DNA of 33,148 bases from an uncultured Planctomycetales bacterium (GTDB lineage Bacteria; Planctomycetota; Planctomycetia; Isosphaerales; Isosphaeraceae): the NCBI GenBank assembly GCA_903926465.1, contig CAIYJE010000092.1, positions 1 through 33,148 on the forward strand. Direction: 5' to 3'. The position numbers were made by a program, and so were the translations under genes. The notes below the pieces were generated by a model. It had not been told where the DNA came from. It did not search any database and saw only the letters and a program-made list of their open reading frames with translations. Below, piece after piece: positions 1-8,838 of the stretch; the first letter of the stretch is position 1; each line of letters starts with the position of its first letter.

Positions 1-59
1 ACCGTTTGTAACTCAGCGCGTTCTTCATCCGACAATCGCACGATATACTTCTTCTGCAT
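1..59 (-). CDS. IS630-family transposase, N-terminal fragment (cut by window edge)
   Basis: Only the first 19 codons are inside the window. The start ATG is at 57-59 on the minus strand and reading continues leftward past position 1. The translation begins MQKKYIVRLSDEERAEL, which resembles the N-terminus of IS630-type transposases seen in planctomycetes, upstream of their helix-turn-helix domain. A strong Shine-Dalgarno sequence (AAGGAGGTG, complement of 64-72) stands a few bases before the ATG. The start codon lies in one arm of a 10-bp inverted repeat. The catalytic DDE domain would be outside the window, so intactness cannot be judged. The assignment rests on N-terminal resemblance only. 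Confidence 0.7.
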   Translation of the reverse strand, partial: MQKKYIVRLSDEERAELQT

Positions 60-89
60 GGTGCACCTCCTTGTGCAGAGCACCATGCA
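55..89 (-). repeat. Inverted repeat enclosing transposase ribosome binding site and start codon
   Basis: TGCATGGTGC at 55-64 and GCACCATGCA at 80-89 are perfect 10-bp inverted arms around a 15-base spacer. In the minus-strand transcript the Shine-Dalgarno sequence lies in the loop and the AUG lies in the 3' arm. Folding would hide the start codon. This resembles the translational damping known in some insertion sequences; the function here is inferred. Confidence 0.6.
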
Positions 90-145
90 CCAGCGACAAA
101 AAAAACACAACCCCAAACCCTAGCGGTGACTAAGCACTAGCAATG
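60..145 (-). mobile_element. Upstream terminal region of the IS630-type element
   Basis: This is the leader between the transposase start and host DNA. It contains the ribosome binding site, an A-rich run near 97-105 and the stretch TAGCGGTGACTAAGCACTAG at 121-140. IS630 elements duplicate a TA dinucleotide on insertion, and TA occurs at 121, 131 and 138. The boundary is therefore probably in this short interval, but it cannot be fixed because the other end is outside the window. Confidence 0.35.
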
Positions 146-186
146 GGATGACGGCTGTTGGCTGGGCCAAGTCGCCGGCCGTGGAA

Positions 187-1779
187 TCAGGGCAAAATTC
201 GTTGGCCAACCGCCGAGTTCAGTTTGAGCATCGCCCGGCGATGTCGAACCAGGGAGTCTCGATACTGGCGGACGATCTGATCAAAGTCATGCTCGGCCGA
301 GAGAAATGTCAGTTCATCGGCCTTGCCTGCCAGATAGAGCTTGGTAACCCGATTGTGCTCGGTCTCGGCCTTGGGCAACAGAGATCGTTCGACCCTGCGC
401 ACGGCGGCCAGGGTCACCGAATACAGCCGCTCGGCCTGGCGAACCTCCATGATCACCCGTTCTTCCAGGGCTTGGAGTTCCATGGCGGTCTGGCTCACGT
501 TCAAGTGGGCCCGGTGAATGTTTCCTTGGTTGCGATTGAAGAGTGGCAACGGAATACCCAGACCTATACCCCACGAGTGTGCGCTTTTGGCATTGAACGG
601 TCGGTTATCCTGAAACGTGTAGGGCTGGGCTAGCACGAACAGGTCTGGATACCGGTTTGCGAGGGCAAGCTGAAAATCGGCCTCGGCCCTTTCCATCCCC
701 AGCCGGTACGCCATCAGGTCGGGCCGGTTCACAAGCGCAAGCCGCATCAGAGCCTCGCCCAGGATCGGTGTTTCCTGTGCATCTTTCAGGCTCGCCCGGA
801 GTTCAATGCTCTCTGCTTCCTGGGGAGTCATCTTCAGAAGTGAGCCCAGGGTTCTCAGGTCCGATTGGTACTGTTCTTCCGCGTCGGCCAGGGCGATTTC
901 GGCAGACTCACGCTGGACTTCCAGACGCTGGTCGGGGTCTGCCTCTGGGTCTCGGCGTTTCTCGGGCTCGGCTTGCAGGTCTGCCACGGCCTGGCGCGCT
1001 TCTCGCATTGTTTCTCTAGAGGCCAGAACATCCACGAACTCGGTGTAGAGCTCGTCAATAGCCTCTCGCACGGCGTTCTGGTACTGGGCTTCAATCACAC
1101 TTCGGGCCCGGCTGGCTACCAGCGTTCTTGCTTTGCGTTTGCCCGTAATATCAAGCGGGTAGGTGATGTTCAGGTCGTACTGGGTTTGCCCGCCTGGGCG
1201 AGCCTTGGAAAATGCGCCATAGGGAACGCACATCACGTCGGTGTACAGCACCGGGTTAGCGCGAAGGCCGGCCGTCAGAATGTCGGCCTCGGCCTGTGGG
1301 ATTTCCAGTGACTTGGAAAGGAGATCTGTATTGGAGTGGACCAAGCGGTCAATCGCCTGCTCCAGGGTCAAGCCGTTGGGCGGTCCGTCATCCTCGCTAG
1401 CGGGAATGGAAAGGGTGCCAAACTGGGAACCTTCTCCGATCGGGCCACGCCGGACGGGCTGCGCCATGATCGGAAGAGCACTGGGTAACGCAGATTCCGG
1501 CGCAATCCTACTCTGGCCAGGCCCGGTGGCGTCGGGGATGAGTGTCGCCCCCCGAGTACCAAGTTGCGTCTCTAGCACGGCATCCCCCGCCCCCGGGTTA
1601 CCTCGCAGTGGGTTTTCACCCGCGCCGGGGGCCGGTCCAAGCCTGGGCTTTCGACTGGCCGGTTCAAACGTCGAACTGCCGGCGGCACCCGGTAACTGTG
1701 CCCATGTAAACTTGCCCGCGGCCAGCAAGTAAAGGCAAACCATGGCCGTGGTGGCAGTTTTTAGCACGCAACGGTTCAT
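187..1779 (-). CDS. TolC/CzcC-type outer-membrane efflux protein
   Basis: Predicted outer-membrane channel of a tripartite (RND-type) exporter, 530 residues. The start chosen is the ATG at 1777-1779 because it opens a signal peptide (NRCVLKTATTAMVCLYLLAAG, then cleavage after WAQ). An upstream in-frame extension to 1908 adds 43 residues without signal character. A low-complexity linker is followed by LTLEQAIDRLVHSN and alternating long helices, which are the two outer-membrane efflux protein repeats. The second repeat contains ANRYPDLFVLAQPYTF and GIGLGIPLPLFNRNQGN, a signature region of CzcC/CusC-like members. The C-terminus is complete. No membrane-fusion or RND gene is visible. The next DNA downstream in its direction is the IS630-type element, so the partner genes may lie beyond it or elsewhere. 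Substrate unknown; heavy-metal export is a family-level guess. Confidence 0.85.
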   Translation of the reverse strand: MNRCVLKTATTAMVCLYLLAAGKFTWAQLPGAAGSSTFEPASRKPRLGPAPGAGENPLRGNPGAGDAVLETQLGTRGATLIPDATGPGQSRIAPESALPSALPIMAQPVRRGPIGEGSQFGTLSIPASEDDGPPNGLTLEQAIDRLVHSNTDLLSKSLEIPQAEADILTAGLRANPVLYTDVMCVPYGAFSKARPGGQTQYDLNITYPLDITGKRKARTLVASRARSVIEAQYQNAVREAIDELYTEFVDVLASRETMREARQAVADLQAEPEKRRDPEADPDQRLEVQRESAEIALADAEEQYQSDLRTLGSLLKMTPQEAESIELRASLKDAQETPILGEALMRLALVNRPDLMAYRLGMERAEADFQLALANRYPDLFVLAQPYTFQDNRPFNAKSAHSWGIGLGIPLPLFNRNQGNIHRAHLNVSQTAMELQALEERVIMEVRQAERLYSVTLAAVRRVERSLLPKAETEHNRVTKLYLAGKADELTFLSAEHDFDQIVRQYRDSLVRHRRAMLKLNSAVGQRILP

Positions 1780-2072
1780 AGTTGTAAAGATGCCGGGCTC
1801 CTGCCGGTTCCCGAAGGGTCTCACACTCCGAGCGCGTCCCTTCTTGCATCGGCTGATCTGGGTGGCTCTGGCCAGAATAACGGTTGATCTCTGTACCACA
1901 GGGCTCACGCGATACCCGTAGATTTGACGAAATGTTAAACAATCTTGGAGCGGGAGCGGTGTCCGGTGTTATCATGAGTGATGAGTAAGGAGATTGCCAA
2001 CGCTTTGGCCCCGGCCCCCTGCTCTGGGGAACTTGGTGAGCGATGTCCCGTTGGTCTGGGAGAATGACATCC

Positions 2073-5000
2073 ATGGGTTATCCGATCCGCCATCTTCTGC
2101 ATCTTGCGGCCATAGTGGCGATTATCTACGGGGTGATGATTGGTTCCGGTCACGCTCAGGAGCTAGCCTCTGCAGCTGGGTCTTCACCCGCGGTTGACTA
2201 TCTCAGGCAGATCAAGCCGCTACTCAAAGAGCGCTGTTACGCGTGCCACGGATCCTTGAAGCAGAGGGCCGGTCTGCGACTGGATACCGTGAACTTGATG
2301 CGCCAGGGGGGCGATTCCGGGCCTGTCATTGAGGCTGGAAATCCCAGTGAGAGTGTGCTGCTGGAACGGGTTACGGCCACCGAAGTTGGCGTGCGGATGC
2401 CTCCCGAGCATGAAGGGGAGTTGTTCACGGCTGAGCAGGTTGGCCTCTTGAATGGCTGGATTGCCGGGGGAGCGGTGTCGCCGGTGGACGAGCAGCCCGA
2501 AGCCGATCCCAGAGATCACTGGGCGTTCAGGCCTATCACTCGCCCTCTGGTGCCCAACGTCCAGCAGGCCAATGCGACGAAGAACCCGATTGACGCCTGG
2601 ATTGCATACAAACGCGAACAGGCCGGCCTGACGCCACAGTTGGAAGCCGATCGACTGACCCTGCTGAGACGATTGTCTCTCGACCTGATCGGTTTGCCGC
2701 CCAGCGGGGACGAACTGGCGGCCATCGAAACGGACGCCCGTCCAGACTGGTATGAGCGGGCCGTGGAGCGGTTGCTGGCTGATCCCCGCCATGGAGAGCG
2801 CTGGGGGCGTCACTGGATGGATATTTGGCGGTACAGTGATTGGTGGGGGCTGGGTGACCAGCTTCGCAACAGTCAGAAGCATATTTGGCACTGGCGAGAT
2901 TGGATCGTTGAGTCACTGAATTCGAATGTGCCGTACGACGAGATGGTGCGGCAGATGCTGGCCGCCGACGAGCTTGCGCCGGCCGATATGAACAAGCTGC
3001 GGGCCAGCGGATACCTGGCTCGCAACTACTTTCTGTTCAATCGCAACCAGTGGATGGATGAAACGGTTGAGCATGTGAGCAAAGGGCTGCTTGGCCTCAC
3101 AATGAACTGCGCCAAGTGTCATGACCACAAGTATGACCCGATCTCTCAGACAGACTACTACCGGATGCGGGCGTTTTTTGAGCCTTACCACGTGCGATTG
3201 GATTTGTTGCCGGGCGAAGTCGACCTTGGCCGTGACGGGCTCCCGCGCGCGTTTGACGGCAGCCTGGATTCCCCCACCTATCGGTTCATTCGCGGGCAGG
3301 AGAACAGCCCAGACAAGTCCCAGGTTATCGCGCCCAATGTTCCCGGCGTACTGGGCTTGCCACTGCCAGAGATTCAGCCGGTCGAGCTCCCTGCCGAGGC
3401 CTGGCAACCAGGCAAACGCCCCTGGGTGGCCCGGGCGTACCTGGCCGCCGCCCAGAAGAAAAGGGCCACGGCCGAAGCGAACCTTGGCCCCGCCCAAGAA
3501 AAACTGAACGCTGCCAGCAAGCAAGAGTCTGAGTTGCTGGCCAGGCTTGCCAAGCAGGCGCCGGACCAACCTGGGTCTCCGGTTAACGCAACCGCAGGTC
3601 GTCAAGTTCAGGAACCGTTTACCACGATTGATGCCGGGCGGTGGCGGCTTTTCGGCGGAGATTGGACGCACCAGCCAGGTCGGCTCCAGCAAAGGCGAGA
3701 TGGCACCCGCGCTGTGGTGCGGCTCTTGCCAGAGATTCCCGTGGATTTCCAGGCCACGCTGCGGTTCACCATTGAAGGGGGCGAGCCTTGGCGGAGCGTG
3801 GGAATTTCGTTTGACGCCACTCAGGGCGATCCAAGCGGTAACGGTGGTCCCGGCACGAGCGAGCAGAGCGTTTATGTGAGTGCTTATGCCGGTGGGTCCA
3901 AGGTGCAGGCGGCCTGGCAGCGGGACGGGCAGTGGAACTATCCGGCCGAGGGACTGGCCGCCCGGCCAATCAACCTGAATCAGGAATACACCCTTCAAAT
4001 TCAGGTGCGGGGCACGCTTGTCAATGCCACGCTCAATGGTGAGCCGGTCATTGCCTGGCGATCACCCATGGAACGGATGCCGGGCCGGCTTCAGCTCACC
4101 CTGTTTCATGCCATTGCAACACTTCATGAATTCAACGTGGTCGCTCTCGATCCGGGTGTTTCGCTTCCCGAACCGGGCTCGGCAACCGTGGATGTGAACA
4201 CGCCGGAGGGTGCAGCCCGCGCGGTGGCCGATGCCAAAACGGCCTTGCAGGTGGCCGAACTGGCCGTTTCAACCGCCGTGGCCGAGCACCAGAGTCTTGA
4301 GGCGTTGATCCTGGCCCTGGAAAAGGCCGGAGATCCGGAGCGAACCCGGGTGGCGGTTCTGGCCGATCGAGAATTTGCGACCGCCCGGGCCAGGCAATCT
4401 GTTGCGGAAGCGGAATTGCGCTTGATTCGTGCCGCCGCTGACAAACGCGAGGCGACCGAAAAAGAGGTTGCCAACGCCAGGGATGCGCTTGAGCAGGCAA
4501 AGAAGAACCTGGATGAGCCTGGTGATCAACTAACGCTTCCCATGGGGGCGCAGTGGACCGCAACCCGTTTCTTTGATTCCACCAAAGACGATCCCAGTGT
4601 CACGTTCCCTCCGCAAAGCACAGGGCGCCGCTCTGCGCTGGCGGCCTGGATCACCGATCGCCGCAATCCACTGACCGCACGGGTGGCCGTGAACCATATT
4701 TGGGCCCGCCACTTTGGGGCCCCGCTGGTAGCGACCGTTTTTGATCTTGGTCGCAAGGGGGCGTCAACCGCCCACCCTGAGTTACTGGACTGGCTGGCCT
4801 CAGAGTTGATCGAGAGCGGCTGGGACATGAAGCATTTGCACCGGCTGATTGTTGAGTCTGAGACGTACCGATTATCAACCGCGTCCGTGGGAGCCGATGC
4901 CAGCCTGGCGCTCGATCCTGAGAATCGGCTGTTCTGGCGGCGGACGCCGGGACGGCTGGAATCTCAGGCGGTACGAGATTCGATTCTGGCGCTGGCCGGC

Positions 5001-5474
5001 AAGCTGGACCAGACCCCGGGCGGGCCGCCGGTTCCGGCCGGTGAACAGGCCCAATCGACCCGCAGGAGCCTGTACTTCTTCCACTCCAATAATGATCGCA
5101 ACCTGTTCCTGACCACGTTCGACGAAGCCCTGGTCAAAGAATGCTACCGTCGCGATCAGAGCATTGTGCCGCAGCAAGCGCTAGCCCTTTCCAATAGCCA
5201 GCTTGTGCTGGATGCTTCGCCTGCCATCGCGGCCCGCCTGACCCGAGACTTGACCGCGCTGGGGCAAGATGCCGCTGACGACTCTGCATTCATTCGCCTG
5301 GCGTTCAGGCTTTTGCTGGGTACCCAGCCCAGCAACGCAGAACTTTCGGCCAGCGCTCAGGCGCTTGGCACCTGGAAACAGAAAGCTGCCGAGGGGGCCG
5401 ATGTTCTCGCGTTCGCTCGGGCCAACCTGATCTGGGTGCTGCTGAATCACAATGACTTTGTCACGGTCCGGTAA
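2073..5474 (+). CDS. Secreted PSCyt1/DUF1549/DUF1553 protein with internal lectin-like and coiled-coil segments
   Basis: Planctomycete-type extracytoplasmic protein of about 1133 residues. The start at 2073 follows GGGAG (2058-2062) with 10-base spacing and opens a signal peptide (YPIRHLLHLAAIVAIIYGV, ending near GHAQ). In-frame ATGs at 2043 and 2064 are possible. The order is: PSCyt1 with a heme-c motif CYACH at about residues 55-59; DUF1549 at about 145-350, ending in a second CAKCH (346-350) followed by DHKYDPIS; a beta-rich insert at about 520-680 that looks like a LamG/DUF1080-type sugar-binding fold (WRLFGGDW, ATLRFTIEGGEPWRSVGISFD); an Ala/Glu/Lys-rich coiled coil at about 700-800; and DUF1553 at about 835-1110 (NPLTARVAVNHIW). 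Such proteins are normally encoded beside a DUF1501 protein, as here. Biochemical function is not established. Carbohydrate handling and redox roles are suggestions only. Confidence 0.9.
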   Translation: MGYPIRHLLHLAAIVAIIYGVMIGSGHAQELASAAGSSPAVDYLRQIKPLLKERCYACHGSLKQRAGLRLDTVNLMRQGGDSGPVIEAGNPSESVLLERVTATEVGVRMPPEHEGELFTAEQVGLLNGWIAGGAVSPVDEQPEADPRDHWAFRPITRPLVPNVQQANATKNPIDAWIAYKREQAGLTPQLEADRLTLLRRLSLDLIGLPPSGDELAAIETDARPDWYERAVERLLADPRHGERWGRHWMDIWRYSDWWGLGDQLRNSQKHIWHWRDWIVESLNSNVPYDEMVRQMLAADELAPADMNKLRASGYLARNYFLFNRNQWMDETVEHVSKGLLGLTMNCAKCHDHKYDPISQTDYYRMRAFFEPYHVRLDLLPGEVDLGRDGLPRAFDGSLDSPTYRFIRGQENSPDKSQVIAPNVPGVLGLPLPEIQPVELPAEAWQPGKRPWVARAYLAAAQKKRATAEANLGPAQEKLNAASKQESELLARLAKQAPDQPGSPVNATAGRQVQEPFTTIDAGRWRLFGGDWTHQPGRLQQRRDGTRAVVRLLPEIPVDFQATLRFTIEGGEPWRSVGISFDATQGDPSGNGGPGTSEQSVYVSAYAGGSKVQAAWQRDGQWNYPAEGLAARPINLNQEYTLQIQVRGTLVNATLNGEPVIAWRSPMERMPGRLQLTLFHAIATLHEFNVVALDPGVSLPEPGSATVDVNTPEGAARAVADAKTALQVAELAVSTAVAEHQSLEALILALEKAGDPERTRVAVLADREFATARARQSVAEAELRLIRAAADKREATEKEVANARDALEQAKKNLDEPGDQLTLPMGAQWTATRFFDSTKDDPSVTFPPQSTGRRSALAAWITDRRNPLTARVAVNHIWARHFGAPLVATVFDLGRKGASTAHPELLDWLASELIESGWDMKHLHRLIVESETYRLSTASVGADASLALDPENRLFWRRTPGRLESQAVRDSILALAGKLDQTPGGPPVPAGEQAQSTRRSLYFFHSNNDRNLFLTTFDEALVKECYRRDQSIVPQQALALSNSQLVLDASPAIAARLTRDLTALGQDAADDSAFIRLAFRLLLGTQPSNAELSASAQALGTWKQKAAEGADVLAFARANLIWVLLNHNDFVTVR

Positions 5475-5501
5475 TGGCCATTCAAATACGCGGAGCCAGA
5501 C

Positions 5502-6971
5502 ATGTTTGATCCTGTACATCAGTTCCCGAGCCGGTCTCACGCGATGTTCGGGCTCCAGCCGCGCCGGACGTTCCTGTCGGGTTTTGCCGCGATGGCGTTT
5601 GGGGCGATGTTGCATCGCGATGGAGTGGCTCGCGAAGGGGATGGATTCACGCCCCCCGATGGGAAGCCACACTTCCCGCCCAAAGCCAAGAGCGTGATCT
5701 GGCTGTTCATGAACGGCGGCGTGAGCCACATGGAGAGCTTTGACCCCAAGCCAATGCTCTCGAAATACGGTGGCAAGTCGATTGCCGAAACGCCGTATGC
5801 CGACACCCAAGATCCCAAGAAACTCGCCATCGAGCGACTGGTGGTCCCCGACGCCAACGGCAACCAGCGGAACCTGCTTTACCCGTTGCAGGTTGGGTTC
5901 AAAAAACACGGCCAGAGTGGGATCGAGATCAGCGACTGGTTCCCACATATCGCCGGCCAGGTCGATCGCATGGCCATCGTTCGCTCGATGTGGACCACCG
6001 ACAGCAACCATGGCGCCCAGACCCAGTTCCATTCCGGGCGGCATCAGAATGATGGTGATTTTCCCAACCTCGGAGCCTGGGTCCATTACGGGCTAGGCTC
6101 GCTGAACGATGATTTGCCGCAATACATCTCGATCGGGAACCGAGAGTACTGGAACAAGAAAGACGGTCATTACCTGGGCCCGGCCCATGATGCGGTGCCG
6201 CTGCGGATTGATCCGAAAAACCCCTTGGATTTTGGATCGCCAGAGCGTCCGATCACGCCCGAGTCTCAGGCTGTGGGCGTAGAACTGCTCAGAAAACTGA
6301 ACGGCATTCGTGCCGCCGAATCTCCACGCGATGCGGAGCTGGCCGCTCGCGTGGCATCTTACGAACTGGCGTTTCGGATGCAGCGGTCTGTGCCGGACGC
6401 GGTTGATTTTTCCCAGGAGAGTGAAGAGACGAAGAAGCTGTACGGGCTGGATCTGCCGCACTGCCGGGATTTTGGCATGCAAATGCTGGCCGCCCGGCGG
6501 TTGGTGGAACGGGGAGTGCGGTTTATCCAGGTTCAGCATGGCGCAGGGGGTGCAGGTGCCTGGGATGCGCACGGTGCGCTCAAGGGGAATCATCAGGGGA
6601 ATGCCTTGGCCGTTGATCAGCCGATTGGTGCGCTGCTGGAAGACCTGAGCCGGCATGGGATGCTTGACGAAACCCTGGTCGTTTTTGCCACGGAGTTCGG
6701 CCGGACGCCGGGTTCTCAGGGCTCGGACGGCCGAGATCACCATATCTTTGGCTTTAGCGTCTGGATGGCGGGTGGCGGAATCAAAGGGGGCGTGGTGCAT
6801 GGTGCAACCGATGAAATTGGCTTCCACGCGGTTGAAAATCGGCATTATGTGACCGACGTCCATGCGACGATTCTCAAGCAGCTCGGGCTTGATAGCCATC
6901 GGCTAGAGATTCCCGGCCGCAAGCGGCTGGATATTGACCATGGCAAGCCGATTGACGCGATTGTGGCGTGA
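5502..6971 (+). CDS. DUF1501 protein (sulfatase-like fold), partner of the DUF1549/DUF1553 protein
   Basis: 489 residues. The start ATG at 5502 has GGAG at 5492-5495. It begins 27 bases after the preceding stop, so the two genes are probably one transcript. The N-terminus carries a twin-arginine-like leader ([16 protein letters not shown]), suggesting folded export by Tat. DUF1501 features include [18 protein letters not shown] near the N-terminus, [16 protein letters not shown] in the middle, [20 protein letters not shown] and the glycine-rich [19 protein letters not shown] before the end. The family is related to alkaline phosphatases/sulfatases, and these His and Asp residues plausibly bind metal. 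The substrate is unknown. It is full length. Confidence 0.9.
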   Translation: MFDPVHQFPSRSHAMFGLQPRRTFLSGFAAMAFGAMLHRDGVAREGDGFTPPDGKPHFPPKAKSVIWLFMNGGVSHMESFDPKPMLSKYGGKSIAETPYADTQDPKKLAIERLVVPDANGNQRNLLYPLQVGFKKHGQSGIEISDWFPHIAGQVDRMAIVRSMWTTDSNHGAQTQFHSGRHQNDGDFPNLGAWVHYGLGSLNDDLPQYISIGNREYWNKKDGHYLGPAHDAVPLRIDPKNPLDFGSPERPITPESQAVGVELLRKLNGIRAAESPRDAELAARVASYELAFRMQRSVPDAVDFSQESEETKKLYGLDLPHCRDFGMQMLAARRLVERGVRFIQVQHGAGGAGAWDAHGALKGNHQGNALAVDQPIGALLEDLSRHGMLDETLVVFATEFGRTPGSQGSDGRDHHIFGFSVWMAGGGIKGGVVHGATDEIGFHAVENRHYVTDVHATILKQLGLDSHRLEIPGRKRLDIDHGKPIDAIVA

Positions 6972-7295
6972 ACGGCTGGGGAAGTTGGTGCCGAGGGTCT
7001 GAGGCCATCACGCTCTGGAATTTTCTAGGTTTTGGGCCTGATTGCAGATAGGGATCTGGCCATTTGTGGGGATTGGGATAAGACAATCTTTGGGAACCAG
7101 GTTAATTGTGACTTCGGCCTTGGGTACGTGCTGTAACTCTGGGGGCTCAGGCGGATGATTTGGCCTTGTTCGCGTGGTGGGGGTGGTTGGAGTGGTCGAT
7201 TGGAAATCGGTCGTTCCCAGACTCGTGGCTTGCCCCGAGCTTTCGTGTTAAACTCTGTTGACGCGACTCAGTTTTTCCCTGGGTGAACAACCTCC
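6972..7295. other. Intergenic region between DUF1501 gene and glcD
   Basis: 324 bases without a supported gene. It must hold the end of the DUF1501 transcript and probably the glcD promoter. A TAAACT hexamer at 7249-7254 could be a -10 element, but no convincing -35 lies at the right distance. GGGTGA at 7281-7286 serves as the glcD ribosome binding site. No RNA gene, strong terminator or repeat was recognised. Confidence 0.4.
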
Positions 7296-8768
7296 ATGGC
7301 TTCCGCGACTTTGCCTGCAATCTCCGGGTCTGTTTTTGAGGCGCTCCAGGCCGACCTTACGGCCGCGCTGGGGGCCGATGGGGTCCTCGCTCACCTCGAC
7401 GAACGGCTGGTGTACGAGTGTGATGGCTACGTGGTGGAAAAGAGTGTTCCCGACCTGGTGGTTTTTCCCACCTCCACAGAAGAAGTGGTGGCGGTGGTCA
7501 AGGCTTGTAACAAGCACAATGTGCCGTTTGTGCCGCGTGGAGCGGGTACGAGCCTGGCGGGCGGCACGCTGGCGGTGGGTGGCGGAGTGATGATCTGCCT
7601 GACCCGGATGCGGCGGATTCTGGAAATCAATATTCGCGATCGGTACGCCATTGTTGAGCCTGGCGTGGTGAACGTGTGGCTGACTCGTGCACTGGCTGGA
7701 ACCGGGCTGCATTATGCCCCTGATCCTTCCAGCCAGGGGGCTTGTACGCTGGGCGGCAATGTGGCCACCAACTCGGGTGGCCCGCACACGCTGAAGTATG
7801 GCGTGACGGTGAACCATGTGCTGGGTGTGGAACTGGTTTTACCGGACGGAACGGTGGTTGAGATTGGCGGCGTAACCGAAGACGCTCCTGGCTATGACAT
7901 GGCTGGCTTGGTGGTGGGTAATGAGGGGACGTTTGGGATTGTCACGCGGGTGATTGTGCGGCTGAGCCGTGACCCCGAGGCAGGCCGGACGTTCCTTGGA
8001 GTTTTTGCGTCGGTAGAAGATTCGGCGGCGGCTATCAGTGGCATCATTGCGGCGGGCATTGTGCCGGCTGCGCTGGAAATGCTGGACAATTTGCTGATCA
8101 GGGCCATTGAAGACGCCTTCAAGTTTGGGTTTCCCACCGACGCCGGGGCGGTGTTGATTATTGAGACCGATGGCCTGGAGGCAGGCCAAGATCGAGAGGC
8201 CGAGGCGATCGTCAAGATTGTTGAGGAGAACCGAGGAGAGATCCGCAAGCGGATTCCCTGGCGGACCCGGACCGAGCCCGACTATGTGGCGATCTGGAAG
8301 AGCCGGAAGTCGGCCTTTGGAGCAATCGGCCGACTGAGTCCGTCTTACTGCACTCAAGACGGCGTGGTACCCCGCACCAAGTTGCCCGAGATCATGCGGC
8401 GGATTCAGGCGATCAGCAAGGAATCGGGCCTGCGAATTGGCAACGTCTTCCATGCGGGAGACGGCAATATTCATCCGATTGTTTTGTTTGACGAGCGGGA
8501 TCCGAAGCAAGTGGAACGGGCGCTGGATGCCAGCCACCAGATTCTGGATGCGTGTATTGAGCTGGGCGGTTCTGTGACCGGTGAGCATGGGATTGGGGTT
8601 GAGAAGCTCTCATTCATGCCCAAGTTGTTTGCTGCCGAAGACCTGGCAACGATGGTCCAGATCCGCAAGGTTTTCAACCCAGACGACCGTTGCAGTCCTC
8701 GCAAGATGTTGCCGACCGGGGCTGGGTGCATTGAAAAGACCCATCCTGGGCGGCATGCGTCGGCCTGA
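7296..8768 (+). CDS. glcD: Glycolate oxidase FAD-linked subunit GlcD
   Basis: 490 residues, close to the length of bacterial GlcD. It oxidises glycolate (or a related 2-hydroxy acid) to glyoxylate with FAD, working with GlcE and the iron-sulfur subunit GlcF. The FAD-binding PCMH fold occupies the first half, with PRGAGTSLAGG at about residues 80-90 and PSSQGACTLGGNVATNSGGP further on. The C-terminal FAD-oxidase half contains HAGDGNIHP (from about 386) and GEHGIGVEK (from about 429), both hallmarks of the D-lactate/glycolate oxidase family. The start ATG is preceded by GGGTGA with 9-base spacing. Neighbouring glcE and glcF support glycolate oxidase over D-lactate dehydrogenase, although substrate preference cannot be proven from sequence. 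Confidence 0.92.
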   Translation: MASATLPAISGSVFEALQADLTAALGADGVLAHLDERLVYECDGYVVEKSVPDLVVFPTSTEEVVAVVKACNKHNVPFVPRGAGTSLAGGTLAVGGGVMICLTRMRRILEINIRDRYAIVEPGVVNVWLTRALAGTGLHYAPDPSSQGACTLGGNVATNSGGPHTLKYGVTVNHVLGVELVLPDGTVVEIGGVTEDAPGYDMAGLVVGNEGTFGIVTRVIVRLSRDPEAGRTFLGVFASVEDSAAAISGIIAAGIVPAALEMLDNLLIRAIEDAFKFGFPTDAGAVLIIETDGLEAGQDREAEAIVKIVEENRGEIRKRIPWRTRTEPDYVAIWKSRKSAFGAIGRLSPSYCTQDGVVPRTKLPEIMRRIQAISKESGLRIGNVFHAGDGNIHPIVLFDERDPKQVERALDASHQILDACIELGGSVTGEHGIGVEKLSFMPKLFAAEDLATMVQIRKVFNPDDRCSPRKMLPTGAGCIEKTHPGRHASA

Positions 8769-8838
8769 TTCTACGGGCCTGGCAGGCTAAACCCTGTGCC
8801 GGCAAGTTCCCGAAGCCAGATTTCTGGAGTTCCTGAAG

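Noticed and set aside
148-633. Plus-strand open frame antisense to the efflux gene
   Set aside because: It lies wholly opposite a well-supported TolC-type gene and shows no domain. High-GC antisense frames of this size are common throughout the window.
2913-3998. 361-residue antisense open frame within the PSCyt1/DUF1549/DUF1553 gene
   Set aside because: It mirrors the codon pattern of the real gene, has no recognisable motif, and has no independent start signal.
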